Shown: positions 33,450 to 43,098 of the stretch, piece after piece
How positions within the stretch are numbered: position 1 is the stretch's first letter
How the letters are laid out: every line of letters starts with the position of its first letter
Source: Leptofilum sp050292445
GTDB taxonomy: Bacteria; Chloroflexota; Anaerolineae; Promineifilales; Promineifilaceae
Reading direction: 5' to 3'
Assembly: GCA_050292445.1 (NCBI GenBank)
Contig: JBNKLQ010000008.1
Coordinates: 1 to 43,417 of the forward strand
DNA: 43,417 nucleotides
Made by a program: the position numbers and the translations under genes
The notes under the pieces: model-generated
The model's database searches: none
Told to the model about the DNA's origin: nothing
Seen by the model: only the letters and a program-made list of their open reading frames with translations

Positions 33450-36400
33450 ATGGAAAGCGTGAATCGATCGAATCTTTGGCGAACCCTTTATTTACTCCTT
33501 GCAGCTTTATTCATTTTGTTTGTGACCACTTCTGTCATGGCGAACGGGGGGAGTACGGCCGTTTACACTGTCAATACCACTGCCGATGAAGATGACGGTG
33601 CCTGTACCAGGGAGCACTGCTCCTTGCGTGAAGCAATTCAAGCGGCTAATGCCTTGACGGATAGTACGGCTATCATTCAGTTCAAGGTGGGCGAATTGAA
33701 TCCAGTCGTGATTGTACCCACGTCACCTCTTCCTGCTATTACTACCCAACTTTTACTTAAAACGAACTTGTATGACAGTATTGATGTGGTGCTGGATGGT
33801 AGTCTGGCCGGTCCCGCTGATGGTTTAACCCTGGCCACCGATAATATCGCCCTGCACAATCTGACGATTCAAAACTTTACAGGTAATGGCGTCCTTATAA
33901 ACGGCAGCAACAGCCGGATCGAAGGTAATCTCATTAGCGGCAATGGCGGAAACGGCATCCAAATTGTTGCGGGTAACGGCAATGAATTTAGCCAAAATCT
34001 TATCTTTGGCAATGGTGGCCTGGGAGTTGACCTTGAAGGAGATGGTCTGACGCCCAATGATTTGGGTGATACAGATGGTGGGGCAAACGGCCGTCAAAAT
34101 ACACCCAATCTCATCCGTGCTGTGCCGACTGGGGTAGATTTACAGGTTGAAGGGATTCTCAATAGTGAATCTCTTACCAGATTCACCGTTGATTTCTATG
34201 CCAGCGACAGCTGTGATGAATCCGGCTTTGGCGAGGGACAAACCAGATTGGGTAGCGCAGATGTAGCCACGGATGAAAATGGGAATGCCAGCTTTAATAC
34301 GGCCGTTCCATCCACGCTAACGGATGCCTACATCACTGCCTTGGCCACAGGCCCCAGCGGCAGCTCTGAATTTAGCCGTTGCATTCGCATTGGCCTGGGC
34401 AACGATTCCTGGCCGCGTGCTCTGCGTCTTGAGCTGGTGCCGGACAGTGTCTCTCCTGAGGTGCAAACGGCCGAATTCAGCCAGCTGATTGATCTACCAG
34501 GGCAGTCCCGCTGGTACAAATTCACGGTTCAACCCAACAGCCAGCTGGTTATTACGCTAACCGACCTACCGGCAAACTACGACCTTACCGTCTATAAAGA
34601 TATTGCGGCCGAGTGGGAATCACTTTTAACCCTGGATGACACCGAAGATTTGGTCGAGCTTACGGCCGAATTTGCTCCCGATGCTTTTAGTCCAGATGCC
34701 TTCAGCCCAGACGCGTTTTCACCGGATGCTTTTAGTCCAGATGCCTTCAGCCCAGACGCGTTTTCACCGGATGCGTTCAGCCCGGATGCCTTCTCTCCAG
34801 ATGCCTTTTCACCCGATGCTTTTAGTCCCGACGCATTCAGCCCGGACGCTTTCTCGCCAGACGCCTTTAGTCCCGACGCGTTCAGTCCGGACGCTTTCTC
34901 GCCAGATGCGTTCAGTCCGGACGCTTTCTCCCCAGACGCGTTCAGCCCCGATGCTTTCTCCAGCGCTCAAACGCGCAGCCTGCTGGCCGTTTCGGCTTTC
35001 AACGGCACGGCGGGTGAGGGTGTGCAGCTCAATACCTGGGAAAACAGCGGCGACTTTTATATTCGGGTGCGCGGCCGTAACGGGGTCTTTGATCCGAACA
35101 ACTTTTATACCTTGAACATTTTGCAAACAGCGGGCGGCTGTGGCGATGTGACGACTGCTTTGCCAGCCAGCACACATACGGCCGTTGCCAACAACCGCAA
35201 CACGATCATTCTGGCTGATTTCGGCCGTATGACGGGCGATCTCGCCACCATGCAGACCCGTCTGGCAGAGTTTGCTGCCCGTCTCGAAGTGAACGGCGTT
35301 GTAGTTGATGTGGGCAGTGATGCCCGGGTGGCAGCAGCGAACCTACAGGCAGATATGAATCCTACTTGCCCCTTCGCTAAGAATCTGGTCGCCTACGCCG
35401 TTAAAGATATTGTAGACAGCTACCTTGAACTCAATCCGTTAGCCTACATCGTCATTGTTGGTAACGACAATGTTATTCCCTTCTTCCGCCATCCCGACCA
35501 GGCGATGCTGGCCAACGAACGCAACTATGTACCTCCCGTTCTCGATAATACCCATTCGCAGGCCAGCTTGAAGCTAGGCTATGTGTTAGGGCAAGATCGT
35601 TACGGTGCCACGACGGAACTTTCCAGCAAGAGTGACAATCTGCCAATTCCCAATTTGGCAGTGGGGCGGCTTGTGGAAACACCGGCTCAGGTTGTCACCA
35701 TGCTGGATGCCTACCTGAGCACCACGAATGGTGTTGTGGCAACGCCCACTTCTGCACTCGCAACCGGCTATGATTTCCTGGAAGATGCGGCCAATGCAAT
35801 CACAGCCGAGCTGGAAGCGGGTATGGGGGCAATGGCCACAACGCTGATAACCCCTCGTGACATCGCCCCAGCTGATCCACTGTCATGGACTGCCGATGAT
35901 CTACGCGATCTGCTGCTGGTCAATCGCTATGACATTGCTTTTTTGGCTGGTCATTTTAGCGCGAGCAGCACGTTGGCTGCTGATTACAGCACGCGATTAT
36001 TGGCCTCTGAGCTGGCTGCTTCTTCGGTAGATATGACAAATATGCTTGTTTTCAGCGCAGGCTGTCATGTCGGATACAACATTGTTAACGAACACGACGT
36101 ACCCAACGTAACAGTTGAGCCAGATTGGGCAGCAGCATTTGCCAAGGAAGGTACCACGCTCATTGGTGGCACAGGATACCAATATGGTGATACGGACATC
36201 ATTGAGTACAGTGAAAAGCTTTACCAGTTGTTTAGCCAGCAGCTACGAGCTGGCACAGGTCCTGTATCTATTGGCCAGGCTTTGGTGGCTGCTAAGCAAG
36301 TCTACTTGATGGAGACGCCGGAATTACGGCCGATTCATGAAAAATCGCTCCTCGAATCTACGTTGTTTGGGTTGCCCATGCTGAAGATAGATATGCCGAC

Positions 36401-38726
36401 TGGACGAGGCAATCCAACCGTTGAACCTTCCATTGTGGAAGGGACAACGCCATTTGCCAGCAATCCTGGCCAGACTCTGGGTCTTACTTACGCTGACGTT
36501 AGCGTGACGCCCGATCTCACCCTGGTCAATCAGGAGCTGGATATTGTTGGTGATGTAGACGGAACGGTTGTTGCTTCGTACTTAACCGGCAGCGATGGCG
36601 TTGTGGTCAATCCGGCGGAACCAATCCTGCCGTTGGAATCTGCAAATGTTGGTGTGGCCGACACCGTTCTGCGCGGCGTGGGTTTCCGGGGCGGTGCGTT
36701 TACCGATGTTGCTGGCATTCTGCCCCTGACCGGTGCAGCCACCACCGAAGTTCGTGGGGTGCATGCCCCATTTGTGACCAGCATCTTCTACCCGGTACAG
36801 ATGCAGCAGGTGAACTACTTTGGCCAGTTGATTAATGGCCTGGATGGTCCTGTATTGCTGAATGTTATCCCGGCTCAGTTCTTGTCAGACAATGCCGGTT
36901 CACTCACCGGCACGCTGCGCCAGTTTAATGTGTTGGATTACCGTCTGTATTACAGTAGCTACATTGAACAATCTGCCATTTCTGGCAACGTTCCGGCGCT
37001 GGCAGCACCGCCATCCATTGCCCAGGTTAATGCCATCCCGGGTGATGACGACGTGACCTTCCAGGTGCGTGTGACGGGTGACCCGGCAGCAGGGATTCAG
37101 GAGGTGTGGGTGACCTACACCGGTAGTGGCATGCTGTCTGGCTTGTGGCAGTCGCTCGATTTGGAGCAGAGTGATAACGACAGCACGCTCTGGACGGCCA
37201 CTCTGCCGTTGAACGGCATTCCTGCCGATGACGTGCGCTTCATCGTGCAGGCAGCCAATGGGGTTGGCCTGGTGAGTGCAGCGACGAATTTGGGTGCTTA
37301 TTATAGTGGTTCTGGTGTGGTAGCAGAAGATTTGTTGGAAACGGCCGTTTCCCTTCAATCGCCGCCCACAACCGGTGCTTACAGCACAGAAATCAACGTC
37401 AGCGCCGTGCTGACCGCCAATGGTGAACCGCTTGCCAATCAATTCCTCACCTTCCGCGTTGGGCCGCAAATGCGCACCGTTCTCACGGATGCATCAGGCG
37501 TTGCTACGACCGATCTGGCTTTGTTGGGTTTACCGGGCAGTACCGAACTAGCTGTTACCTTTGGCGGCAATACCATTTATCAGCCATCCTTTGACACCGT
37601 GCCGTTTACCATTACCAAACAGGGGACCAGCCTGACCTTGGACCCAACATCGGCTACGATTCAGGTAGGTGAACCGACACCCTTTGTGGCCACGTTGGTA
37701 GATGCTGCGGGACGGCCGTTTGGTCAGAAAACCGTCTTCTTCATCATCACTGGTGATAATGGCACTTATGCCGAGGCAGTGATCACCGACTTTGCTGGAC
37801 GCGCTGAGCTGGGCATTTTGCCTTTACTGGCGGGAACGTACAGTGTGGATGTGTACTTCAGTGGCACGATTCCGTTACCCAGTGGCCCGTTAAATCTAGA
37901 CGATGATCGCTATCTGCCTTCGATGGCCAGCGGTTCATTAACGATTATTGATGAGCCGGTTGAGCCAGGACCGGTGCTTTACCTAAGCACCCCAACTGGC
38001 GGCATGGTGGATGGCATCGCCTACAGTGGCGAAGATGTGCTGGGTTATGACCTGGACAGCGGCGCATGGTCCCTGCTGTTTGACGGTTCTGACGTGGGGC
38101 TGGCCGGGCAAAACGTGTCGGCTTTTGCCTGGTTACCCGATGGCAGCCTGCTCATTTCTGTAGCTGAAGATTTCAATCTGCCTGATTTGACCATGACAAC
38201 CAATAAGCAAAATGCCTACAATGTGGATAATTCCGATATTCTCCGCTTTGTGCCCGCCTCGCTGGGTGAGGAAACAGCAGGTACCTGGGAAGTTTACTTT
38301 GATGGCTCCGATGTGGGGCTAAAGACCTCACAAGAGGCTATCAGTGCGTTGACGGTGTTGGCAGACGGCCGTATCGTCATCAGCACTACCGGTCCATTCA
38401 AGTCTGGTAACCTCAATGCCAAGAGCCGCGATTTGGTTGTCTTTACCCCCACCACTTTGGGCGAGACGACCAACGGCAGTTGGGACCTCTACTTTGATGG
38501 CTCCGATGTTGACTTGCTCAGTGCCAGTAACGAAAATATCGTAGCTGTGTACCAGGATGCTGAAAGTGGCGACCTTTATATTGCTACCAGCAGTATGGAT
38601 GGATTCATCTTTGTTTGCAGCCCGGATGCGTTGGGTGAAAACACCGCCTGCACATTCTCGGTATTCTGGGATGGGGCAAACAATGGGCTGGGCAGCGGCC
38701 AAATTGATGCCATCGCCATTCGCTAA
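33450..38726 (+). CDS. Giant secreted CSLREA / beta-helix / gingipain-like (C25) cysteine-protease protein with PDAFS repeats
   Basis: This 1758-residue exported protein begins with a signal peptide (to about 31). A CSLREA domain follows (motif at 57-62), then a right-handed beta-helix region (about 110-210, with repeated IxGNxIxGNGGxG turns) and a PPC-like sandwich (about 330-405). Nineteen PDAFS units lie at 410-504. A region of about 560-985 resembles peptidase C25: DIAFLAGHFS supplies His835 and VFSAGCHVG supplies Cys872, the expected dyad spacing. Two Ig-like domains lie at about 1310-1500 (GEPLANQFLTFRVG, GRPFGQKTVFFIITG). The last 250 residues are propeller-like with three FDGSDV(G/D)L copies. 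Protease activity is inferred from the dyad. Extracellular location is clear; there is no LPxTG tail. Confidence 0.88.
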   Translation: MESVNRSNLWRTLYLLLAALFILFVTTSVMANGGSTAVYTVNTTADEDDGACTREHCSLREAIQAANALTDSTAIIQFKVGELNPVVIVPTSPLPAITTQLLLKTNLYDSIDVVLDGSLAGPADGLTLATDNIALHNLTIQNFTGNGVLINGSNSRIEGNLISGNGGNGIQIVAGNGNEFSQNLIFGNGGLGVDLEGDGLTPNDLGDTDGGANGRQNTPNLIRAVPTGVDLQVEGILNSESLTRFTVDFYASDSCDESGFGEGQTRLGSADVATDENGNASFNTAVPSTLTDAYITALATGPSGSSEFSRCIRIGLGNDSWPRALRLELVPDSVSPEVQTAEFSQLIDLPGQSRWYKFTVQPNSQLVITLTDLPANYDLTVYKDIAAEWESLLTLDDTEDLVELTAEFAPDAFSPDAFSPDAFSPDAFSPDAFSPDAFSPDAFSPDAFSPDAFSPDAFSPDAFSPDAFSPDAFSPDAFSPDAFSPDAFSPDAFSPDAFSPDAFSSAQTRSLLAVSAFNGTAGEGVQLNTWENSGDFYIRVRGRNGVFDPNNFYTLNILQTAGGCGDVTTALPASTHTAVANNRNTIILADFGRMTGDLATMQTRLAEFAARLEVNGVVVDVGSDARVAAANLQADMNPTCPFAKNLVAYAVKDIVDSYLELNPLAYIVIVGNDNVIPFFRHPDQAMLANERNYVPPVLDNTHSQASLKLGYVLGQDRYGATTELSSKSDNLPIPNLAVGRLVETPAQVVTMLDAYLSTTNGVVATPTSALATGYDFLEDAANAITAELEAGMGAMATTLITPRDIAPADPLSWTADDLRDLLLVNRYDIAFLAGHFSASSTLAADYSTRLLASELAASSVDMTNMLVFSAGCHVGYNIVNEHDVPNVTVEPDWAAAFAKEGTTLIGGTGYQYGDTDIIEYSEKLYQLFSQQLRAGTGPVSIGQALVAAKQVYLMETPELRPIHEKSLLESTLFGLPMLKIDMPTGRGNPTVEPSIVEGTTPFASNPGQTLGLTYADVSVTPDLTLVNQELDIVGDVDGTVVASYLTGSDGVVVNPAEPILPLESANVGVADTVLRGVGFRGGAFTDVAGILPLTGAATTEVRGVHAPFVTSIFYPVQMQQVNYFGQLINGLDGPVLLNVIPAQFLSDNAGSLTGTLRQFNVLDYRLYYSSYIEQSAISGNVPALAAPPSIAQVNAIPGDDDVTFQVRVTGDPAAGIQEVWVTYTGSGMLSGLWQSLDLEQSDNDSTLWTATLPLNGIPADDVRFIVQAANGVGLVSAATNLGAYYSGSGVVAEDLLETAVSLQSPPTTGAYSTEINVSAVLTANGEPLANQFLTFRVGPQMRTVLTDASGVATTDLALLGLPGSTELAVTFGGNTIYQPSFDTVPFTITKQGTSLTLDPTSATIQVGEPTPFVATLVDAAGRPFGQKTVFFIITGDNGTYAEAVITDFAGRAELGILPLLAGTYSVDVYFSGTIPLPSGPLNLDDDRYLPSMASGSLTIIDEPVEPGPVLYLSTPTGGMVDGIAYSGEDVLGYDLDSGAWSLLFDGSDVGLAGQNVSAFAWLPDGSLLISVAEDFNLPDLTMTTNKQNAYNVDNSDILRFVPASLGEETAGTWEVYFDGSDVGLKTSQEAISALTVLADGRIVISTTGPFKSGNLNAKSRDLVVFTPTTLGETTNGSWDLYFDGSDVDLLSASNENIVAVYQDAESGDLYIATSSMDGFIFVCSPDALGENTACTFSVFWDGANNGLGSGQIDAIAIR
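34677..34961 (+). repeat. 19 tandem 15-bp units encoding Pro-Asp-Ala-Phe-Ser
   Basis: From 34677, 19 consecutive 15-base units encode PDAFS, all with PDAF intact. The DNA varies at synonymous positions (GAT/GAC, GCC/GCT/GCG, TTT/TTC, all kinds of Ser and Pro codons), and a three-unit 45-base block is duplicated near the start. The conserved protein with drifting DNA points to selection on the peptide. It is likely a stiff surface linker between the PPC-like and C25 domains. Confidence 0.95.
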
Positions 38727-38783
38727 ATTTAACGTCTAATCCAAACTTGGTTGTTTCGTGCCGTTTGGTTGAAAAAAGTGAAG

Positions 38784-38817
38784 CGTGAAACGTGATTCCC
38801 TCTAATCGCGTTTCACG
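38784..38817 (+). terminator. Possible terminator after the 1758-residue protein gene
   Basis: CGTGAAACG (38784-38792) and CGTTTCACG (38809-38817) form a perfect 9-bp stem with a 16-base loop, 58 bases after the stop. The following sequence is only moderately T-rich, so the terminator call is tentative; it may be another dispersed intergenic palindrome. Confidence 0.45.
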
Positions 38818-38864
38818 TCTCACGCATCATTTCATTTTCACCCTGCACAAAGTGCCAACTCTCG

Positions 38865-38870
38865 TATAAT
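38865..38870 (+). promoter_or_regulatory. Probable -10 box of the adenylate cyclase-AAA-TPR gene
   Basis: A perfect TATAAT lies 70 bases before the ATG at 38941. No convincing -35 was found at 16-18 bases. AGGAG lies about 15 bases before the ATG, farther than ideal. Confidence 0.5.
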
Positions 38871-38940
38871 AGAGCCATAGCAGAACAAGCAGACCAATTC
38901 TAACAAACCACAACACCTCTCAGGAGACCCTAAACGTCGT

Positions 38941-41900
38941 ATGGAACGGCCGATTTCCTATATTCCAATGGACAGGCGACAAGCCCTGTATCGTGGCGAT
39001 AAGCTGCCTGATCCGGCACAAGGTGCCGCCCTGTTTGCCGATATTTCTGGTTTTACCCCACTTACCGAGCGGCTGGTACATGATTTGGGGCCGCAACGAG
39101 GCGCAGAGGAAGTCACGCGTCATCTGAATCGCGTGTATGATGGCCTGGTCGATGAACTACATCGATACGGTGGCAGTGTGATCAGCTTTAGTGGGGATGC
39201 TGTTACCTGTTGGCTGGAAGGCGACAATGGGTTTCGGGCGACGTCCTGCGCCCTGGCCATGCAGGCAGTGTTGCAGCAGGCACAAACGATTCGGATCCCT
39301 TCTGGCGAAATTACATTGGCCATGAAAACGGCCGTTGTCGTGGGCACGGCTCGTCGTTTTCTCATTGGCAACCCCCGTGTGCAGCTTGTTGAGGTCTTGG
39401 CAGGCAAAACTCTGGACCGACTAGCTGAAGCCGAGCATGAAGCCCAAAAAGGGGAAGTCATTCTGGATGAGGCAACCATTGAGAATTTGGGACCTCGTGT
39501 AGAAATAGAAACGTGGCGGCAAAATCCCATGACTGGAGAACGTTTAGGGATTGTGGCCAGATTGGACAATATGAGCATCCCTGCTTATTGGCCCCCCGTT
39601 CCTCAAGACGCCCTGGATGAAGCAATTACCCGCCGCTGGCTGCTGCCGCCGGTTTACAAGCGGCTGGTTGAAGGCGGCGGGGAGTTTTTGGCAGAGCTGC
39701 GTCCAGCGGTGGCGCTGTTTGTACGCTTTTCTGGCATTGATTATGATGACGACGAGGAAGCCGAAACCAAGCTGGACACGTTTGTGCAAAATGTGCAGGA
39801 AATTTTGTCCCGCTATGACAGCAATTTATTACAGCTAACCATCGGGGATAAGGGGAGCTCCTTATATGCGGCGTTTGGCGCACCGTATGCTCATGAAGAT
39901 GATGCTGTTCGGGCTGTAAACGTTGCTCTGGAGCTTCAAGAGTTGGCTGGCCGACTGCCCTATATCTCGCCTTTGCAAATAGGTATTTGCCAGGGCCGCC
40001 TGCGTACCGGGGCTTACGGTGGCACCATGCGCCGTACCTACGGGGCTTTGGGGGATGCGGTGAATACGGCCGCACGCCTCATGCAAGCCGCCGCCCCTGG
40101 CCAAATTCTTGTAGCCGAAGCCACCATCAAACAAACTGGCGAGAAATATACCAGGGAGCAATTGCCGCCCATCATGGTTAAAGGTAAGGCAGAACCAATT
40201 GCCGTGTATGCGATTTCCCGGCGTCAGGCCCAGTCCACGATTCGCTTGCAAGAGCCACAATATGCGCTGCCTATGGTGGGTCGTGCCGCCGAACAGGACC
40301 TTATCCAGGAAAAAATGGCTGAGGTTAAGGCAGGCAGAGGGCAGCTGATCACCATCAGCGGTGAGGCTGGCATTGGTAAATCCCGGATGGTGGCGCAAAT
40401 CATTCGCCTGGCTGGGGAGCAGGATTTTTTGGGGTTTGGTGGCGAATGCCAATCTTACGGCACCAACACCAGCTACCTGGTTTGGCAGCGCATCTGGCAA
40501 GATTTTTTTGAGCTGACGCCAGACATGCTCCCCGAAGTGCAAATTGCGCATGTTGCTGAGCAACTGCAACGAATCAACCCGGCACTGCTGCCTCGCCTGC
40601 CGCTGCTTGGTTCTATACTGCGTCTGACAATTCCCGACAATGAGCTGACGCGATCATTTGACGCCCAGCTGCGCAAGGTCTCGTTAGAATCGTTATTGGT
40701 GGAATGTTTACGGGCGCGGGCGGAGGAAACGGCCGTATTCATGGTGCTGGAAGATTGCCACTGGCTTGATCCGCTTTCTTTTGAACTGCTGGAGGCAATC
40801 GCCCGGTCCATCGCCGACCGCCCGATTTTGATTGTGCTGGCGGTACGTTCCCCGGAGATGAGCCGGGTGCAGTCTGCCCCCTTCCGCAAGTTGCCTAACT
40901 TTACCGAAATCCAGCTCAACGAGTTCACGCCGGAAGAGGCGGAGCATTTGATGTCGTTGAAGATGGAGCAGCTGACCCGTGCCAAGATCAAGATTCCGCG
41001 CCTGCTGCGGGACAAAATCACCGAGCGCGCCGCCGGGAATCCATTCTACATTGAAGAGCTGCTTAACTACCTGCAAAGCCAGTCGGCGATGGCCAGCCAA
41101 ACTTTGCAAGATTTGGATTTGCCCACCAGCCTACACAGCCTAATTCTGAGCCGCATCGACCAGTTGACCGAGAGCCAACGGAACACAATTAAAGTGGCCA
41201 GCGTGATCGGCCGTTTGTTCCGGGCAGCAATGTTGTGGGGGGCGTACCCACCACTGGGTCGTCCGCAGCAGGTAAAGTCGGATTTGGCCGCACTGGAACA
41301 GCTGGATTTGACGCCGCAGGATACGCCGGAGCCAGAACTGACGTATCTGTTTAGGAATGTGGTGACGCAGGAGGTGGCCTACGAAAGTTTGCCGTTTGCC
41401 ACCCGAGCGATGCTGCACGATTTGATCGGCCAGTACATTGAGAAAAACTATGCCAATGTGCTGGCACAGTACGTGGGTTTGTTGGCGTATCATTACGGCC
41501 GTTCCGATAACGAAACCAAAAAACGCGAATATCTGCTCAAGGCAGGGGAAGCGGCTCAGGCAGAATACGCCAACGAAGCAGCTATTGAATATTTTCGGCG
41601 GGTGCAGCCCTTGTTGCCAGAGCCAGAACGAGCGGCTGTCATGCGCAAGCTTGGCAGCGTGCTGGAACTGGTAGGCCAGTGGGACGAAGCCAGCGAGCTG
41701 TACGTTCAGGGACTGCAACTGGCGCAAAAACATGACAACCAACAAGAGGAAGCTTGGTGTGAAGCTGCCCAGGCCGAACTGCTGCGCAAACGGGGACGTT
41801 TTGAAGAAGCCACCAAACATCTGGAAGCGGCCCGACTGACCTTTGAGAAGCTGGAAGACGAATCCGGCGTGGCCCAGGCGTATCATTCGGCTGGTACGCT

Positions 41901-42597
41901 GGCGGCGCAGCAAGGGCAGTACGAAAAGGCCCGCACCCTGTATGAGCAAAGTTTAGTGCTGCGCCGGGAGCTGGATCAACCCGCGTCGATTGCTGCTTTG
42001 TTAAGCAATTTGGCCATCATTGCCCGTTTTCAGGGGGATTTGGCCAAATCGCGGCGGCTCAACGAAGATGCACTGGAAATTCGGCGGCAGGTGGGTGACC
42101 GGCGGACGATTGCCAATTCTTTGAATAATTTGGGCAATGCAGTGCGGAATTTGGGCGATCTAGCCAAAGCGCGTGCTTATTTGGAGGAAGCGTTGCTGCT
42201 CCAGCGTGAAGTGGGTGACCGTTGGGCCATCGCCAACTCGTTGAACAACCTGGGCAACGTGGTGCGCGATCAATCCGATTTTGAGACGGCGCACCAATTT
42301 TACGTGGAAAGTTTGACGATTAATCATGAATTTGGGGACCGGCGGGCGATTGCCTATGTGCTGGAAGATATGGCGGCCCTGGCAGCGGCGCAAAATCAGG
42401 CCAGCCGTGCTTTGCAGCTGGTGGGGGCGGCCCAGACCTTGCGCAAGGAAATTGGCACCCCACTCTCCGCTGTGGAGCAATCGCAGCTAGACGGCCGTTT
42501 AACGGCCGTAATTGACAACGAAGATGCCGATACTTATATTGCGCAGGGCCAGCAGCGCTCCCTGGCTGAGGCCATTGAGTTTGCCCTCAGCGAATAA
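38941..42597 (+). CDS. Soluble-adenylyl-cyclase-type protein: two class III cyclase domains, AAA/STAND ATPase, TPR repeats
   Basis: The 1218-residue cytoplasmic protein has two class III cyclase domains. C1 (about 28-190) has both metal Asp, D34 in FADISGFTP and D86 in SFSGDAV, but lacks the Asn-Arg pair. C2 (about 255-400) has Arg262 in place of the first metal Asp but keeps D303 and the catalytic GDAVNTAAR (Asn375, Arg379). The two halves thus complement each other as in mammalian soluble adenylyl cyclase. An ATPase follows (Walker A GEAGIGKS at 474-481; LEDCHWLD as Walker B). At about 880-1180 TPR units include GDLAKSRRLNEDALEI and NSLNNLGN. ATP-to-cAMP activity is inferred from the residues. 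No DNA-binding domain is visible, so it acts as a signalling hub. Confidence 0.9.
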   Translation: MERPISYIPMDRRQALYRGDKLPDPAQGAALFADISGFTPLTERLVHDLGPQRGAEEVTRHLNRVYDGLVDELHRYGGSVISFSGDAVTCWLEGDNGFRATSCALAMQAVLQQAQTIRIPSGEITLAMKTAVVVGTARRFLIGNPRVQLVEVLAGKTLDRLAEAEHEAQKGEVILDEATIENLGPRVEIETWRQNPMTGERLGIVARLDNMSIPAYWPPVPQDALDEAITRRWLLPPVYKRLVEGGGEFLAELRPAVALFVRFSGIDYDDDEEAETKLDTFVQNVQEILSRYDSNLLQLTIGDKGSSLYAAFGAPYAHEDDAVRAVNVALELQELAGRLPYISPLQIGICQGRLRTGAYGGTMRRTYGALGDAVNTAARLMQAAAPGQILVAEATIKQTGEKYTREQLPPIMVKGKAEPIAVYAISRRQAQSTIRLQEPQYALPMVGRAAEQDLIQEKMAEVKAGRGQLITISGEAGIGKSRMVAQIIRLAGEQDFLGFGGECQSYGTNTSYLVWQRIWQDFFELTPDMLPEVQIAHVAEQLQRINPALLPRLPLLGSILRLTIPDNELTRSFDAQLRKVSLESLLVECLRARAEETAVFMVLEDCHWLDPLSFELLEAIARSIADRPILIVLAVRSPEMSRVQSAPFRKLPNFTEIQLNEFTPEEAEHLMSLKMEQLTRAKIKIPRLLRDKITERAAGNPFYIEELLNYLQSQSAMASQTLQDLDLPTSLHSLILSRIDQLTESQRNTIKVASVIGRLFRAAMLWGAYPPLGRPQQVKSDLAALEQLDLTPQDTPEPELTYLFRNVVTQEVAYESLPFATRAMLHDLIGQYIEKNYANVLAQYVGLLAYHYGRSDNETKKREYLLKAGEAAQAEYANEAAIEYFRRVQPLLPEPERAAVMRKLGSVLELVGQWDEASELYVQGLQLAQKHDNQQEEAWCEAAQAELLRKRGRFEEATKHLEAARLTFEKLEDESGVAQAYHSAGTLAAQQGQYEKARTLYEQSLVLRRELDQPASIAALLSNLAIIARFQGDLAKSRRLNEDALEIRRQVGDRRTIANSLNNLGNAVRNLGDLAKARAYLEEALLLQREVGDRWAIANSLNNLGNVVRDQSDFETAHQFYVESLTINHEFGDRRAIAYVLEDMAALAAAQNQASRALQLVGAAQTLRKEIGTPLSAVEQSQLDGRLTAVIDNEDADTYIAQGQQRSLAEAIEFALSE
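42491..42509. repeat. Two adjacent copies of the highly iterated palindrome ACGGCCGT (representative site)
   Basis: ACGGCCGT occurs at 42491-42498 and 42502-42509, three bases apart and in two different reading frames of the cyclase gene (Asp-Gly-Arg, then Thr-Ala-Val). About 67 copies were counted by eye across the window. See the finding on the whole-window distribution. Confidence 0.9.
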
Positions 42598-42616
42598 AAT
42601 AACAGTGGGGAAGTCC

Positions 42617-43051
42617 ATGAGTGACGAACGACAATTTTATGTGCCGCCAGGCGGGCCACCTCGTGTGAATGCGCCCAGCTCAGAGATTTATACAGCGATG
42701 GGGGAAGAGAATATTTTTGCCATGCTGTCTGATTTTTACAAAGCATTGGCAACTTCCAAGATTCGGGAGATGTTTCCGCGTGACATGGAACGGGCATCCC
42801 GCAAATCGGCAGCCTTTTTTGTGGGGCTGTTGGGTGGGCCACCGCTTTATCATCAGAAATACGGCAATCCGATGATGCGGGCGCGCCACATGCCGTTCCC
42901 CATCGACGAGGCGGCGCGGCAAGTGTGGTTGACTTGTTTTGACTCGGTTCTGGCCGACGCACCCGAAAAATATAATTTCCCCGCTGAACATCTGCCTCAG
43001 TTCCGCGAATTTTTGGTAGGCTTTTCTAGCTGGATGGTCAATACAGCCTAA
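42617..43051 (+). CDS. Group II truncated hemoglobin
   Basis: The 144-residue protein is a small globin of the truncated group II (TrHbO-like) type. An N-terminal extension of about 22 residues precedes IYTAMGEENIFAMLSDFYKAL (A-B helices). MFPRD follows and the F-helix region is NPMMRARHMPFPID with the proximal His91. The RHxPFxI motif is diagnostic. These proteins bind O2/NO and can act in NO or peroxide detoxification or as oxygen-dependent redox partners. The ATG at 42617 has GGGGAAG upstream; it lies 19 bases after the cyclase gene and may be co-transcribed. A P450 gene follows downstream. Confidence 0.9.
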   Translation: MSDERQFYVPPGGPPRVNAPSSEIYTAMGEENIFAMLSDFYKALATSKIREMFPRDMERASRKSAAFFVGLLGGPPLYHQKYGNPMMRARHMPFPIDEAARQVWLTCFDSVLADAPEKYNFPAEHLPQFREFLVGFSSWMVNTA

Positions 43052-43098
43052 GTAAAAATCAACTAGCCACATATCAGTTTGAGCGAGAAAAGAAAAAT

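Noticed and set aside
34677..34961. CRISPR array or pentapeptide-repeat fold
   Set aside because: Units are contiguous 15-base coding repeats without spacers, so it is not a CRISPR array. F is preceded by A rather than D/N, and a Pro in each unit breaks the A(D/N)Lxx pattern, so it is not the quadrilateral beta-helix.
34636..35115. 159-codon alternative frame through the PDAFS repeat tract
   Set aside because: It is the out-of-frame reading of the 15-base repeats inside the 1758-residue gene; it is repetitive only because the DNA is.
41140..41949. 269-codon open frame on the minus strand
   Set aside because: It is antisense to the ATPase/TPR region of the cyclase gene, whose frame is supported by motifs; no domain is seen in the antisense product.
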